Source: Candidatus Curtissbacteria bacterium
GTDB lineage: Bacteria > Patescibacteria > Microgenomatia > Curtissbacterales > GWA2-41-24
Length of the DNA stretch: 64,000 bases
Direction: 5' to 3'
Assembly: GCA_030647775.1 (NCBI GenBank)
Contig: JAUSJC010000010.1
Span: 124,001-188,000 of the forward strand
The notes beneath the pieces are model-generated. The model was not told the origin of the DNA. It ran no database searches and worked only from the letters and a program-made list of their open reading frames with translations. A program made the translations under genes and the position numbers. Positions 1 through 8,235 of the stretch are shown piece after piece (position 1 is the first letter of the stretch; every line of letters starts with the position of its first letter).

Positions 1-216
1 GTTAAAGTCGGTGACATTGTTAAAGTTCACGTCGCCGAAATAGACGATATGGGGAGGGTTAACCTTTCTATGGTTTTTGATAAAGATGGAAAACCGATGG
101 CCAAAGCCTCATCCTCTGAAGGCAGACCCGAAAGAAGAGGATTTGGTTCAAGGGATGGCGGCGGCAGATTCGGCGGTCCAAGACGCGACTCGCGCCCACC
201 GCGAAAAAGATATTAA
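1..216 (+). CDS. pnp: Polynucleotide phosphorylase, C-terminal end (partial)
   Basis: The reading frame is open from base 1 and stops at TAA 214-216, so only the last 71 residues are present. They hold the end of an S1 RNA-binding domain (pattern VGD-V-V-V-EID-GRVNLSM), followed by a low-complexity Arg/Gly-rich tail ending RKRY. This fits the C-terminus of PNPase, the phosphorolytic 3'-5' exoribonuclease, in which the S1 domain feeds RNA to the catalytic ring. Other S1 proteins (for example ribosomal protein S1) end in a similar way, so the name rests on the S1 motif plus tail and is not certain without the upstream part. Confidence 0.7.
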   Translation, partial: VKVGDIVKVHVAEIDDMGRVNLSMVFDKDGKPMAKASSSEGRPERRGFGSRDGGGRFGGPRRDSRPPRKRY

Positions 217-234
217 GAGAGCTTGTTTTTTACG
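214..234 (-). repeat. AAGCTCTCTTA small-hairpin repeat, copy 1
   Basis: The minus strand reads AAACAAGCTCTCTTA, the core of a short repeat found seven times here (also 12683, 24215, 24246, 26965, 29694, 36456). In the best copies AATAAG and CTTATT pair around a CTCT loop. It lies just upstream of the gene at 244 and overlaps the pnp stop codon. Confidence 0.6.
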
Positions 235-243
235 AAATAAAAG

Positions 244-1212
244 ATGTTTCTAATTCCCCGGTTACTCTCATATGACCGGACCAAGAAGGCATGCGGGCTT
301 GTAGTTTTATTCCTTATCGCATTTATTGTCGCTTTCTCTTATCGCGGACCGCAAAGCAGTGCGATTATCGCGTCTGACCAAAACAAATTCAAATTAAGTT
401 TTCAGCTCCAAAAATCCGACGAAGCTAAATTTTCAAGCACCCTCGAAAAGTTAAACTTACCCCAAAGCGTCAAACAGGGCATCCAGTTTGAACTCGATTC
501 GACATCTTCGGCCAAACTGGCCTATGCCAGTCCCATCAAGGCCAAGATCACATTTGGCAAAGATACCATAAATTTTAAAGGTACACTTACAAGAAACCAA
601 AATCCCTCCATAGCTTTCGAAAATATCAAAATCCCTGCTTCTTCAAGCGCCGCGCTTATGGAAAGCGACTTTAGGGGTTTTTTGAAAAAAAACTTAAACC
701 CCGGGGAAAATCTTGCATTTTGGATAGACAAAAACGTGACTTCAAATCTAGGAGAGTATCTTATTGTTTTTGGCCAGAATAATGATTACGCTGTCATTTT
801 TAAAAACGGAAACATCAATTTTGCTGATCTCAAAAACATTAAAAATGGACTAGGGGAATCAATTGCCAAAGAAGAAACAGCAGAAGGCATTACCCTTATT
901 TTGTTAAAAATTGAAGGCATGGAAAAAACACCGGCGGTCTTTAGTCAAAATGGTTGGAATTATTTCGTTTCTTCCGCTCAAAGTGCTAAAGATTTGGTAA
1001 GTGCCTCCCAGTCCGGCGGCCAAGAAGTTGAGTTTCCGGCCTTGCCCCAAAAAGAAAATCTGTCAATGGTTATAAATTTTGTCAATAAAAATTCGGTTCT
1101 TCCTCCGTACTTCTTTTTGCCCGAGGAAAACTCAAAAATTTTGGGAAAAATTACCAATTTTAAATTTGTCCTTGCAGGAAGCTCCTTTTCCGGCTCATTT
1201 AGCGTAAAATAG
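244..1212 (+). CDS. Hypothetical membrane-anchored extracytoplasmic protein
   Basis: 322 residues that I do not recognise as a named family. One hydrophobic segment (about residues 18-34) after a basic N-terminus looks like an uncleaved signal anchor. The rest is a soluble, Ser/Asn/Lys-rich domain of alternating beta-strand-like stretches with no cysteine pairs or catalytic motif I can identify, so it is probably exposed outside the membrane. It sits between pnp and the Lon-like gene with no overlap. The ATG at 244 is preceded by a copy of the AAGCTCTCTTAT repeat rather than a clear Shine-Dalgarno. Confidence 0.7.
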   Translation: MFLIPRLLSYDRTKKACGLVVLFLIAFIVAFSYRGPQSSAIIASDQNKFKLSFQLQKSDEAKFSSTLEKLNLPQSVKQGIQFELDSTSSAKLAYASPIKAKITFGKDTINFKGTLTRNQNPSIAFENIKIPASSSAALMESDFRGFLKKNLNPGENLAFWIDKNVTSNLGEYLIVFGQNNDYAVIFKNGNINFADLKNIKNGLGESIAKEETAEGITLILLKIEGMEKTPAVFSQNGWNYFVSSAQSAKDLVSASQSGGQEVEFPALPQKENLSMVINFVNKNSVLPPYFFLPEENSKILGKITNFKFVLAGSSFSGSFSVK

Positions 1213-1241
1213 AAGTATCCTTCGAGCGAAACAAGAAGTAA

Positions 1242-1323
1242 TGTCATCCTGAACTAGATTCAGGATCTAGATTCCGAAAGATACAGGGCCATGCGACCTA
1301 AAGGTCTAAAGTTCGGAATGACA
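1242..1323. repeat. GTCATCCTGAAC dispersed repeat with terminal inverted ends
   Basis: Starts TGTCATCCTGAAC and ends GTTCGGAATGACA, so the two ends form an inverted repeat. It contains an inner GATTCAGGATCTAGATTCCG block. Closely related copies lie at 12340, 14443, 29496 and 31124, and derivatives occur in frame in rplD and rplV. It fills most of the gap between the gene at 244 and the Lon-like gene. Confidence 0.7.
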
Positions 1324-1361
1324 ATGAATGTAAGTTCTCGTTAACACTCGAACAATATAAA

Positions 1362-2456
1362 ATGCCATCCTCAACTGCCCAATTTGAAGACATCACGCTT
1401 TTGGAAAATAAACTCAAAAGCGCCAGCCTACCCCCAGACCTAAAAGCAAAAGCCTTGGCGCAGTTAGAAAGGCTCGTCCGCTTAGCATCCGCCCAAGGAT
1501 ATTCCCAGGAATACGATTCCATTTCCCGTTATATCGACTGGATAATTACGCTTCCATGGGGTAAAAGAAGCGTTGATACCCTTTCCATCGAAAACGCCAG
1601 AAAAATCATGGACGCCAACCACTTTGGCCTGGAAAAAGTTAAAGAAAGAATTTTAGAATACATTGCCGTTGCCTGCCTTGCCGGCAGGCAGGCCAGCCTC
1701 GCCGAGTCTAGGCGGGCCAGTCTCAAAGAAAGCAATTCATCAGAAAAATCAAAGGCACCGACGTTTCTCCTTTTAGGTCTTGTTGGGACCGGCAAAACCA
1801 CTCTTGGTTATTCCATTGCCCAGGCCCTCGGCCGCCAGTTCGGCCGCATTCCAATGGGCGGAATGGGGGATGCCCTGCAGCTTCGCGGCCGCTCCCGCGC
1901 TTATCCCGACGCCGAGCCGGGCCAAATCATGAAAGTGTTACGTCGCGTCCAGACCAAAAACCCGGTCATACTCTTGGATGAAATCGACCGCGTTACCGAT
2001 GAAGCCAAAGCCGACATCATGGGGGTATTGGTGGAGCTTTTAGACCCGGAGCAAAATGCCAGTTTCCTCGACCATTTCGTGGATTACCCATTTGACCTTT
2101 CCGAAGTGCTGTTTATCGCGACGGCCAACAATACCGGCGGCATCGCCACGGCAGTTCTCGACCGGCTCGAGGTTATCGAAATGCCAAGCTACACCGACGA
2201 CCAAAAAATTAAAATCGGCAAGGATTATCTTTTGCTCAAGGCTCTTTCCGCAAACGGCCTGTCAGCCGGCGATATCGTCTTCCCCGAAAATATCTGGCAT
2301 TTAATCGTCCGCCCTTTGGGTTTTGATGCCGGCATGAGAACGCTCGACAGGACCATCAGCGGCATTTGCCGCAAAGTTGCCAAGCTCAAAGTCGAGGGTA
2401 AAGCGACCAAAATAACTTTAACCGAAGAAAATCTCAAAGAATATATACCGAGCTAG
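1362..2456 (+). CDS. Lon-type AAA+ ATPase without N-domain and without peptidase domain
   Basis: 364 residues matching the central part of Lon protease. A helical linker (about 1-80, with RYIDWIITLPWGKR as in Lon) leads into an AAA+ module with Walker A GLVGTGKTT, Walker B ILLDEIDR, sensor-1 IATANN and sensor-2 GMRTLDR, and ends in the small alpha domain. The N-terminal substrate domain is absent, and so is the C-terminal Ser-Lys peptidase domain; the frame ends at TAG 2454-2456 and nothing Lon-like follows. A roughly 20-residue insert (about residues 103-124) before Walker A comes from a dispersed GCCTGCCTTGCCGGCAGGC-type repeat. It is probably an ATP-driven unfoldase or regulator rather than a protease. 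Confidence 0.85.
   Translation: MPSSTAQFEDITLLENKLKSASLPPDLKAKALAQLERLVRLASAQGYSQEYDSISRYIDWIITLPWGKRSVDTLSIENARKIMDANHFGLEKVKERILEYIAVACLAGRQASLAESRRASLKESNSSEKSKAPTFLLLGLVGTGKTTLGYSIAQALGRQFGRIPMGGMGDALQLRGRSRAYPDAEPGQIMKVLRRVQTKNPVILLDEIDRVTDEAKADIMGVLVELLDPEQNASFLDHFVDYPFDLSEVLFIATANNTGGIATAVLDRLEVIEMPSYTDDQKIKIGKDYLLLKALSANGLSAGDIVFPENIWHLIVRPLGFDAGMRTLDRTISGICRKVAKLKVEGKATKITLTEENLKEYIPS
1671..1730. repeat. GC-rich palindromic repeat in frame inside the Lon-like gene
   Basis: GCCTGCCTTGCCGGCAGGC is a near-perfect palindrome, followed by CCAGCCTCGCCGAGTCTAGGC. A related unit (GCCAGCCTCGCCGAGACCGG) occurs in frame in the large membrane-protein gene near 9772. Here it encodes an Ala/Arg/Ser-rich insert between the linker and Walker A of the ATPase. 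Confidence 0.65.
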
Positions 2457-2487
2457 ACTACCGACGGTTTGCCCACGTAATATCCCT

Positions 2488-2566
2488 AGCCCGCAGCTCT
2501 TCGAGTCTGAGCCTGAGGGTTCATCCCTCAGAGTCGATGACGAAGTGAGGACCGCAGGTCGCGAAG
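2488..2566. repeat. CCCGCAG...GAGGACCGCAG hairpin repeat (intergenic)
   Basis: The gap 2457-2681 holds a hairpin (CTGAGGG, TTCAT loop, CCCTCAG) framed by CCCGCAGCTC and GAGGACCGCAGG. The same frame with other inner hairpins recurs at 7067 (inside alaS), 14293, 17087 and 53146. An extended -10-like TGCTATAGT lies at about 2597-2605 and could drive ftsK. Confidence 0.55.
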
Positions 2567-2681
2567 AAACCTATAGTAGAAAATCTTGATAATTTGTGCT
2601 ATAGTCAATTCTTGACTGTCAGATTAGTCATCGAGTTGACACTCGACTCGCAGTGACAGGAAAAGTAAAATTAAATTGCCC

Positions 2682-4817
2682 ATGGGAAGAAGACGCAGAA
2701 GATATCAACTACTTGGTCCGCCAATAGGACTGGAAAGAAAAACAATAAAAAGTATTGTCGGTGTTGCCGGTCTTGGTATCTCGGCTATTCTCCTTCTATC
2801 AATCGTTACCAAATCAGGTTCCCTTTTTACCCTTAGAGAAAGATATTATGAAATTTTCGGTCTCGGCGTATACTTGGTCCCGTTGGTTATTGTGTTTGCC
2901 AGTATCCCGCTGCTTTCACTGAACAGTCGCTTTACAAAGATAAATGTAATCTTTGGTTTCACGGCGACAGTACTTTCTCTTCTTGGTTTGGTTGCGCCGC
3001 TTTCGCCGGATTCTTCCGGAATGCTGGGCAACATCCTTTGGTCTGTCTTAAAGTCGACTGTTACCACCCCCGGCGCATTTCTGATATTACTCTTTACCTT
3101 TTTTGTTTCCGTGATTATTACCGTCAACACCAGCCCGGACGTTGCCATCAAACTAATTATGGCGGCTTTTGGCAAAATCCTTGGTGTTCTTACCGCTATC
3201 AAAAAGAAAATTATTCCGTTAAGAAAACCTGACTTTATTACCAAATCACCGGATGATATTTATCGCCCAGGCAAAAAAATCATTCCGATCGGAAGAAGTA
3301 GAGAAAAGGAAGAAGGTGAGCCCGGCCTTTCGGCAAGTATCGTAGTCAACAGTCCCGGTCAGAGCCAGATTTGGGAATATCCGCCCTTGTCACTGCTTGG
3401 CGAAACTCACGGCGCGCAGGCTAACCGCGGCAATCCCAAACAAAATGCCCATACTATCGAAAAAACTCTGGAAAGCTTCGGCATTACAGCTAAAGTTATC
3501 GAAGTTAATAATGGCCCGACTATTACCCAATACGCCATCGAAATTCCCGCCGGCACCAAACTTTCTAAAATTATGGCGCTCCAAAACGACCTTGCCCTTG
3601 CCCTTGCCACTCCAACCGGCAATGTCAGAATCGAAGCCCCGATTCCCGGGAAATCTCTTGTCGGCATAGAAATTCCCAATATTTCACCCGAAGTTGTTAG
3701 TCTTAAAAACGTTCTCTCCGACGAAAGAATCAGGAGTGCCAAATCCAAACTTACCGTCGGCCTTGGCCTTGATGTTTCCGGTAACCCGGTTATTTCCGAT
3801 ATCGGCAAGATGCCTCATGTTCTGGTTGCCGGTACTACCGGCTCCGGTAAATCGGTTCTAATAAATGCCATCATCGCCACTTTGCTTTTTCGCGCCAGCC
3901 CGCAGGAGGTCAAATTAATTTTGGTTGATCCCAAACGAGTTGAACTCACCGATTACAATGATATCCCGCATCTTTTAACACCTGTTATTGTCGAACCGGA
4001 TAAGATCCTTTCTGCCCTGCGGTGGGCTACCACGGAAATGGATAGGCGCTACAAGCTTTTCCATGAAGCGCAAGTTAGAAATATCCAGGGCTACAATGAA
4101 CTTTCCGGCTTCCAGGTCCTTCCTTATATTGTGATTGTCATTGATGAGTTAAACGACTTAATGCAGTTTGCGCCTGTTGAAATAGAGGACGCAATTTGTA
4201 GGATTGCCCAGATGGCTCGTGCTACCGGTATCCATTTAGTCGTTGCCACCCAAAGGCCTTCCGTTGATGTCATCACCGGCCTTATTAAAGCCAATATCCC
4301 TTGCCGTATCGCCTTTAATGTTTCTTCAATGGTTGATTCCCGTGTCATTATCGATACTCCCGGCGCCGAAAAACTTCTTGGCCGCGGTGATATGCTCTAC
4401 GTTCCGCCGGAAGCCTCCAAGCCGATGCGTATCCAGGGCGTTTATGTTTCCGACACCGAAATCAGGAATCTTATTTCCTTCCTCAAAAAATCCGGCATGG
4501 CACCCGAATACACCGAAGAGGTTACCCAAATGCCCCTTGGTAGAATCTCCGGCCGTCACGGCAGCGCAGGTGGCGCAAGTGGTGACAAAGATGACCTTTT
4601 TGAAGAGGCAGTCCGCACTATTTGCCAGTATGATAGGGCCTCGGCATCGCTTCTCCAAAGAAGGTTAAGGGTTGGTTATGCCAGGGCCGCCCGTCTCTTG
4701 GACGAACTGGAGATAGCCGGTATCGTTGGCCCCGGCGACGGCTCAAAGCCCCGGGACGTTTTAGTCAAAAATGCCGAAGAGTTTTTGCAAGACCAAAACC
4801 AGCCCCAAGCAAACTAA
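2682..4817 (+). CDS. ftsK: DNA translocase FtsK/SpoIIIE
   Basis: About 711 residues. The N-terminus has a basic start and four hydrophobic segments (about residues 30-165). A linker then leads to the alpha domain and the RecA-like beta motor, with Walker A GTTGSGKSVL, the LVDPKRVELTDYNDIPHL segment and Walker B IVIVIDELNDL, followed by VVATQRPSVDVITG. The last about 70 residues are a winged-helix gamma domain (ASASLLQRRLRVGYARAARLLD). FtsK pumps DNA at the septum and coordinates chromosome segregation with division. The ATG at 2682 is used here; an in-frame TTG at 2676 lies closer to an AGGAAAAG at 2658 and is the alternative. Walker B has Asn where DEFADL is usual. Confidence 0.95.
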   Translation: MGRRRRRYQLLGPPIGLERKTIKSIVGVAGLGISAILLLSIVTKSGSLFTLRERYYEIFGLGVYLVPLVIVFASIPLLSLNSRFTKINVIFGFTATVLSLLGLVAPLSPDSSGMLGNILWSVLKSTVTTPGAFLILLFTFFVSVIITVNTSPDVAIKLIMAAFGKILGVLTAIKKKIIPLRKPDFITKSPDDIYRPGKKIIPIGRSREKEEGEPGLSASIVVNSPGQSQIWEYPPLSLLGETHGAQANRGNPKQNAHTIEKTLESFGITAKVIEVNNGPTITQYAIEIPAGTKLSKIMALQNDLALALATPTGNVRIEAPIPGKSLVGIEIPNISPEVVSLKNVLSDERIRSAKSKLTVGLGLDVSGNPVISDIGKMPHVLVAGTTGSGKSVLINAIIATLLFRASPQEVKLILVDPKRVELTDYNDIPHLLTPVIVEPDKILSALRWATTEMDRRYKLFHEAQVRNIQGYNELSGFQVLPYIVIVIDELNDLMQFAPVEIEDAICRIAQMARATGIHLVVATQRPSVDVITGLIKANIPCRIAFNVSSMVDSRVIIDTPGAEKLLGRGDMLYVPPEASKPMRIQGVYVSDTEIRNLISFLKKSGMAPEYTEEVTQMPLGRISGRHGSAGGASGDKDDLFEEAVRTICQYDRASASLLQRRLRVGYARAARLLDELEIAGIVGPGDGSKPRDVLVKNAEEFLQDQNQPQAN

Positions 4818-4820
4818 ACT

Positions 4821-5450
4821 ATGCAAGAAGTACTAGGCCGTACTCTTTCGGAAAAAAGGGTGAAAAAAGGCATCCCCATTTCCCGCGCCTCCCGCGATCT
4901 ATTAATTAAGAAAGAACAGCTTGAAGCTTTAGAGACAGGTGACTGGGAAAGTTTGCCCGAACCGGCTTTTGTGCGCGGTTTTATCAAAAATTACGGAGAT
5001 TATTTGAATTTGGATACCGATCATCTGCTGGCCCTTTACCGTAGAGAATACGATGCCGCCAAACACCCTTCGGCCAACCTTAAGCGCTTAAAACTAAAAC
5101 GCTTTGTCATTACCCCGACTACCACAGTCACGGCAGCCTCGATTTTTGTCGTCGGACTTTTTGTTTTTTACCTTCTCGCTCAATATTTTTCGATCATTTC
5201 CAGCCCCAAACTGGATGTTTTTACGCCGCCCGCCGATACTACAACTGCCGCTCCCGTTATCAGAATTGATGGTAAGACAGAACCCGGCGCCACAGTTGCC
5301 GTCAATGGTGATTTTGCCCCAGTCGATCAAGAGGGTAACTTTCAATATCAATACACTTTAAAAGACGGCCAAAACATTATCGAAATCATAGCCGCCAAAC
5401 ACCTGTCTCCAAAATCAAAAGTTACCAGAATCGTGCGCCTTTCTCGCTGA
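4821..5450 (+). CDS. RodZ-like protein: HTH_25 domain, one membrane segment, beta-sandwich tail
   Basis: 209 residues. An N-terminal helix-turn-helix of the Xre/RodZ type (about 1-75; GRTLSEKRVKKGI, then LEALETGDWESLPEPAFVRGFIKNYGDYL) is followed by a transmembrane helix (about 97-117) and an extracytoplasmic domain with Gly-turns like bacterial Ig or glucodextranase-B modules (VIRIDGKTEPGATVAVNG). RodZ links MreB to the envelope in rod-shaped cells; the tail here differs from the E. coli domain. It starts 3 nt after the ftsK stop, so the two are probably co-transcribed. Confidence 0.8.
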   Translation: MQEVLGRTLSEKRVKKGIPISRASRDLLIKKEQLEALETGDWESLPEPAFVRGFIKNYGDYLNLDTDHLLALYRREYDAAKHPSANLKRLKLKRFVITPTTTVTAASIFVVGLFVFYLLAQYFSIISSPKLDVFTPPADTTTAAPVIRIDGKTEPGATVAVNGDFAPVDQEGNFQYQYTLKDGQNIIEIIAAKHLSPKSKVTRIVRLSR

Positions 5451-5479
5451 TTGACAAAAGATAAACTTTAAAGTATACC
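5451..5479 (+). promoter_or_regulatory. Sigma70-type promoter
   Basis: TTGACA (5451-5456), 17-nt spacer, TATACC (5474-5479). It directly follows the rodZ-like stop and points at the two small genes at 5555 and 5809. Confidence 0.75.
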
Positions 5480-5554
5480 TTTTGATACGACGAACGTCGA
5501 AAGACTAGACTAATGCGTTTGTCGTTAGTCCCAAGTCTTAGTCGCCTGCCCAAA

Positions 5555-5812
5555 ATGGATATAACGCAAATAACACTGCTTTCGGTAATCGTAGTTTTAA
5601 CTATTTTTCTAGTGGTTATCGGCTTTCAAGTATTCTTCTTAATCCGCGATCTTCGTAAAACCCTTTCCCGTACCAATCGCCTTTTGGACGATGCCGACAG
5701 CCTCGTTGCCGGTATCAAAAAACCCATCGAAGGCGCCGGCAATATTTTTACGGCCATGACCGCCGGAGTTGGTATTGCCCATCTTCTTAAGAGGCTTGAG
5801 AAGAAAAAATGA
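5555..5812 (+). CDS. Small single-pass membrane protein, DUF948-like
   Basis: 85 residues from ATG 5555: a hydrophobic N-terminal helix (about 6-30), then LRKTLSRTNRLLDDADSLV, an amphipathic segment ending in basic residues. This resembles the DUF948 type found beside YtxH proteins in Gram-positives and CPR. The frame extends to ATG 5513, but starting at 5555 puts the membrane helix at the N-terminus as in the family. It overlaps the next gene by ATGA, so the pair is translationally coupled. Confidence 0.65.
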   Translation: MDITQITLLSVIVVLTIFLVVIGFQVFFLIRDLRKTLSRTNRLLDDADSLVAGIKKPIEGAGNIFTAMTAGVGIAHLLKRLEKKK

Positions 5813-6225
5813 ACGACCACAACCACAATCCAAATCACAACAGCAACAATATTTCTTCACTTGTAGCAGGTGTAGTTTTAGGTGCCGCCCTAACTTATCT
5901 CTTTGGTACAAAAAGCGGCCAGAAATTAAAGGACGAACTTGTAAAAGAAGGCCAAAAGCTCCTTGAAGAAATGGGCAAGGAACTTGAAGAAACCAAGGAT
6001 AAAATCGCCGAAGGTCCTGAGCGAAGTCGAAGGGAAGAAAGTGAAGTCGGCAAAAAATTAGAATCGGTCAAAGAAAAAGCCGAAGGCACTAAGTTGGTTC
6101 AAAATGCCATTGAAGCAAAAGAACAGTTGCAAGAGGTTATCGAAGACGTTCCAAAGCACATCGAAGAAATCCAGAAAAAAGGCCGCCGCTTTTTCTTCAA
6201 GCGCTCTGCCGCCCACGAGTCGTAA
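5809..6225 (+). CDS. YtxH-like general stress protein
   Basis: 138 residues. A His/Asn-rich start is followed by a glycine-rich hydrophobic helix (SSLVAGVVLGAALTYLFGT, about 16-34) and KSGQKLKDEL, the YtxH signature, then a long charged coiled coil. Residues about 68-75 (GPERSRRE) derive from a dispersed GGTCCTGAGCGAAGTCGAAGG repeat lying in frame. YtxH proteins are small membrane-associated stress proteins of unclear biochemical role. ATG overlaps the stop of the preceding gene. Confidence 0.75.
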   Translation: MNDHNHNPNHNSNNISSLVAGVVLGAALTYLFGTKSGQKLKDELVKEGQKLLEEMGKELEETKDKIAEGPERSRREESEVGKKLESVKEKAEGTKLVQNAIEAKEQLQEVIEDVPKHIEEIQKKGRRFFFKRSAAHES

Positions 6226-6240
6226 TACATTAATCAGCTG

Positions 6241-6316
6241 ATATTAGTCCAGTTTACTGGACGCATGGTGCTGTATTAGATTTGCTTTTGCAAATCGCAT
6301 GGCGCTGTATATAATT
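6241..6316 (+). repeat. Promoter-bearing repeat GCATGGCRCTGTATATAAT upstream of alaS
   Basis: Two units in tandem. CCAGTTTACTGG then GCATGGTGCTGTATTAG is followed by GATTTGCTTTTGCAAATC then GCATGGCGCTGTATATAAT. Each is a small hairpin plus a conserved GCATGGyrCTGTAT tail. The last tail supplies TATAAT at 6310-6315, six bases before the alaS ATG. Further copies are at 8951-8993 and 14293, and inside alaS at 7067. Confidence 0.65.
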
Positions 6317-6321
6317 GCTTC

Positions 6322-8160
6322 ATGACCTCGCAAGAACTTCGCCAGAAGTATCTTAAGTTTTTTGAAGACAAGGGACACAAAATTATTCCCTCGGCATCTC
6401 TTGTGCCCAAAGAAGATGTGGAGCTTGCCGGGACCCAGCGCGTTTTATTTACGACAGCCGGTATGCATCCACTGGTTCCCTATCTACTTGGCACGTCTCA
6501 CCCCGAAGGCAAGCGCTTGGTAAACGTTCAAAAATGTCTTAGAACCGACGATATCGACCAAGTCGGGGACAGCGTCCATAACACATTTTTCGAAATGCTT
6601 GGCAACTGGTCGCTTGGCGACTACGGTAAAGTTGAGGCCATTTCCTGGTCATACGATTTCCTAATCAACCATTTAAAACTCGATGCCAAACGCCTTTATA
6701 TTTCTGTTTTTGCCGGGGACGACGATGCGCCATTTGACCAAGAGTCTTTCGATATCTGGAGAAAACTCGGTATGCCCGAAGATCACATATTTCGCTACGG
6801 CAAAAAAGATAATTGGTGGGGTCCCGTTGGCCCGAGCGGTCCATGCGGCCCGGACACCGAAATGTTCTACGATATCAAACCTAACGATCCCGGATCGTTA
6901 GACCCGTCAAGCAATTCCCAACGCTTCGTCGAAATCTGGAACGACGTTTTTATGGAGTACGACAAACAAAAAGATGGATCGTTCAAACCTCTTGCTCAAC
7001 GAAACGTCGACACCGGCATGGGCTTGGAACGAATGCTTGCAGTTTTACAAAACGCGCCTTCAAGCTTAGGCCCGCAGTTCTGCATTGCAGAACGAGGACC
7101 GCATGCCATGGCCCTTGTAAGGGGCACTGTATACGAAACCGATGTTTTTCTTCCTCTTATGAAACAGATAGAGGAATTATCGGCAAACTTCCAGGATAAA
7201 TCCGCCCGCATTGTAGCCGACCATCTGCGCGCATCGGTTTTCCTCATATCAGACGGAGTCATTCCGTCAAACGTCGAACGCGGCTATATCCTGCGCCGCC
7301 TGATCCGCCGCCTGATCCGCCACGCATCGCTTCTTAAAATCGAGCAGGATTTCTTAGAAGATTTAACAAAAGTTGTCGTTAAAACCTATAGCGATTTTTA
7401 TCCAAAGCTAGAAGAGTTTCAGGAATCAATCATCACTGAACTTAAAAAAGAGGAAGCAAAGTTTAAAAAAGCCTTAGCCCAAGGCATCCATGAGTTTGAA
7501 AAGATAGGCGGCGACATTTCCGGCCGCGACGCTTTTAATCTTTATCAAAACTACGGTTTCCCCATAGAGTTAACTGTCGAAATGGCCCTTGAATCAAATA
7601 AAGGAGTTGACGTCCCGGGTTTTGAAAAAGAATTCAAGGCCCATCAGGATTTATCCCGAAAAGCGGGGGAGAAAACCAAAGGGGGAATGACTACTCAAAG
7701 CGACCGCACCGCCAAGCTCCATACGGCAACCCATCTTCTGCACCAGGCACTCCGTGATGTATTGGGAGACCATGCTCACCAAACCGGTTCACACATTACG
7801 GACGTTAGGCTGCGTTTTGATTTCACTCACGACGCCAAAATGACGGAAGACCAGATTAAAAAAGTTGAAGATTTGGTCAACCAAAAAATAAAAGATAATC
7901 TGCCGGTCGAGAAAGTTACCATGCCGAAAGCCGCGGCCGACGAAATCGGTGCCATTGGCCTGTTTGACGATAAATACGGCGATCTGGTCAACATTTACTT
8001 TATGGGTGCAGGTAATCCCAAAGATGCCTATTCCAAAGAATTTTGCGGCGGTCCGCACGCCGACTCGACAGGATCGCTTGGAAAGTTTAAGATAATTAAA
8101 GAGGAATCAGCAGGTTCTGGCGTGCGCCGAATCTATGCTACAATTAGTAATCCGAATTGA
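6322..8160 (+). CDS. alaS: Alanyl-tRNA synthetase, short form lacking the C-Ala domain
   Basis: 612 residues against about 870 in E. coli. The class II catalytic domain is complete (start LRQKYLKFFEDKGH, VGDSVHNTFFEMLGNWSLGDY, GPSGPCGPDTE). It is followed by the tRNA-recognition region and the editing domain with its zinc site (HTATHLLH near 475 and CGGPH near 578). The frame ends right after the editing domain, so the DHHA1/C-Ala oligomerisation part is missing. Residues about 249-271 are an insert coded by a dispersed repeat, between GLERMLAVLQ and VYETD. Start ATG lies six bases after a TATAAT box, predicting a leaderless mRNA. The last codons overlap the inverted-repeat leader of the next gene. 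Confidence 0.95.
   Translation: MTSQELRQKYLKFFEDKGHKIIPSASLVPKEDVELAGTQRVLFTTAGMHPLVPYLLGTSHPEGKRLVNVQKCLRTDDIDQVGDSVHNTFFEMLGNWSLGDYGKVEAISWSYDFLINHLKLDAKRLYISVFAGDDDAPFDQESFDIWRKLGMPEDHIFRYGKKDNWWGPVGPSGPCGPDTEMFYDIKPNDPGSLDPSSNSQRFVEIWNDVFMEYDKQKDGSFKPLAQRNVDTGMGLERMLAVLQNAPSSLGPQFCIAERGPHAMALVRGTVYETDVFLPLMKQIEELSANFQDKSARIVADHLRASVFLISDGVIPSNVERGYILRRLIRRLIRHASLLKIEQDFLEDLTKVVVKTYSDFYPKLEEFQESIITELKKEEAKFKKALAQGIHEFEKIGGDISGRDAFNLYQNYGFPIELTVEMALESNKGVDVPGFEKEFKAHQDLSRKAGEKTKGGMTTQSDRTAKLHTATHLLHQALRDVLGDHAHQTGSHITDVRLRFDFTHDAKMTEDQIKKVEDLVNQKIKDNLPVEKVTMPKAAADEIGAIGLFDDKYGDLVNIYFMGAGNPKDAYSKEFCGGPHADSTGSLGKFKIIKEESAGSGVRRIYATISNPN
7067..7132 (+). repeat. Dispersed hairpin repeat inserted in frame in alaS
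   Basis: CCCGCAGTTCTGCATTGCAG, AACGAGGACCGCATG and GGCACTGTATA match the intergenic copy at 14293-14341, except that this copy carries an extra GCCCTTGTAAGGGGC hairpin near the end. The hairpin GTTCTGC-ATT-GCAGAAC is perfect in both. It adds about 22 residues to AlaS without a stop or frameshift. Confidence 0.8.
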
Positions 8161-8235
8161 CCCGAATTCTTAGTCCGAATTTATCCAAATAATTCGGGAT
8201 TGATTCGGAGTAATAATTCGTATAAATTAGGATAT
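8151..8235 (+). repeat. TCCGAATT/GGATAAATT inverted-repeat leader, copy 1
   Basis: The left arm TCCGAATTGACCCGAATTCT (from 8151, inside the alaS stop region) and the right arm ending ATTCGTATAAATTAGG are imperfect inverted repeats. The right arm ends 3-4 bases before ATG 8236. Other copies precede tuf, rplC, rplP and HU. Confidence 0.6.

Noticed and set aside
2457..2681. Frameshift hiding the Lon peptidase domain
   Set aside because: No frame in the gap encodes Lon peptidase motifs; it consists of hairpin repeats and the next gene is ftsK.
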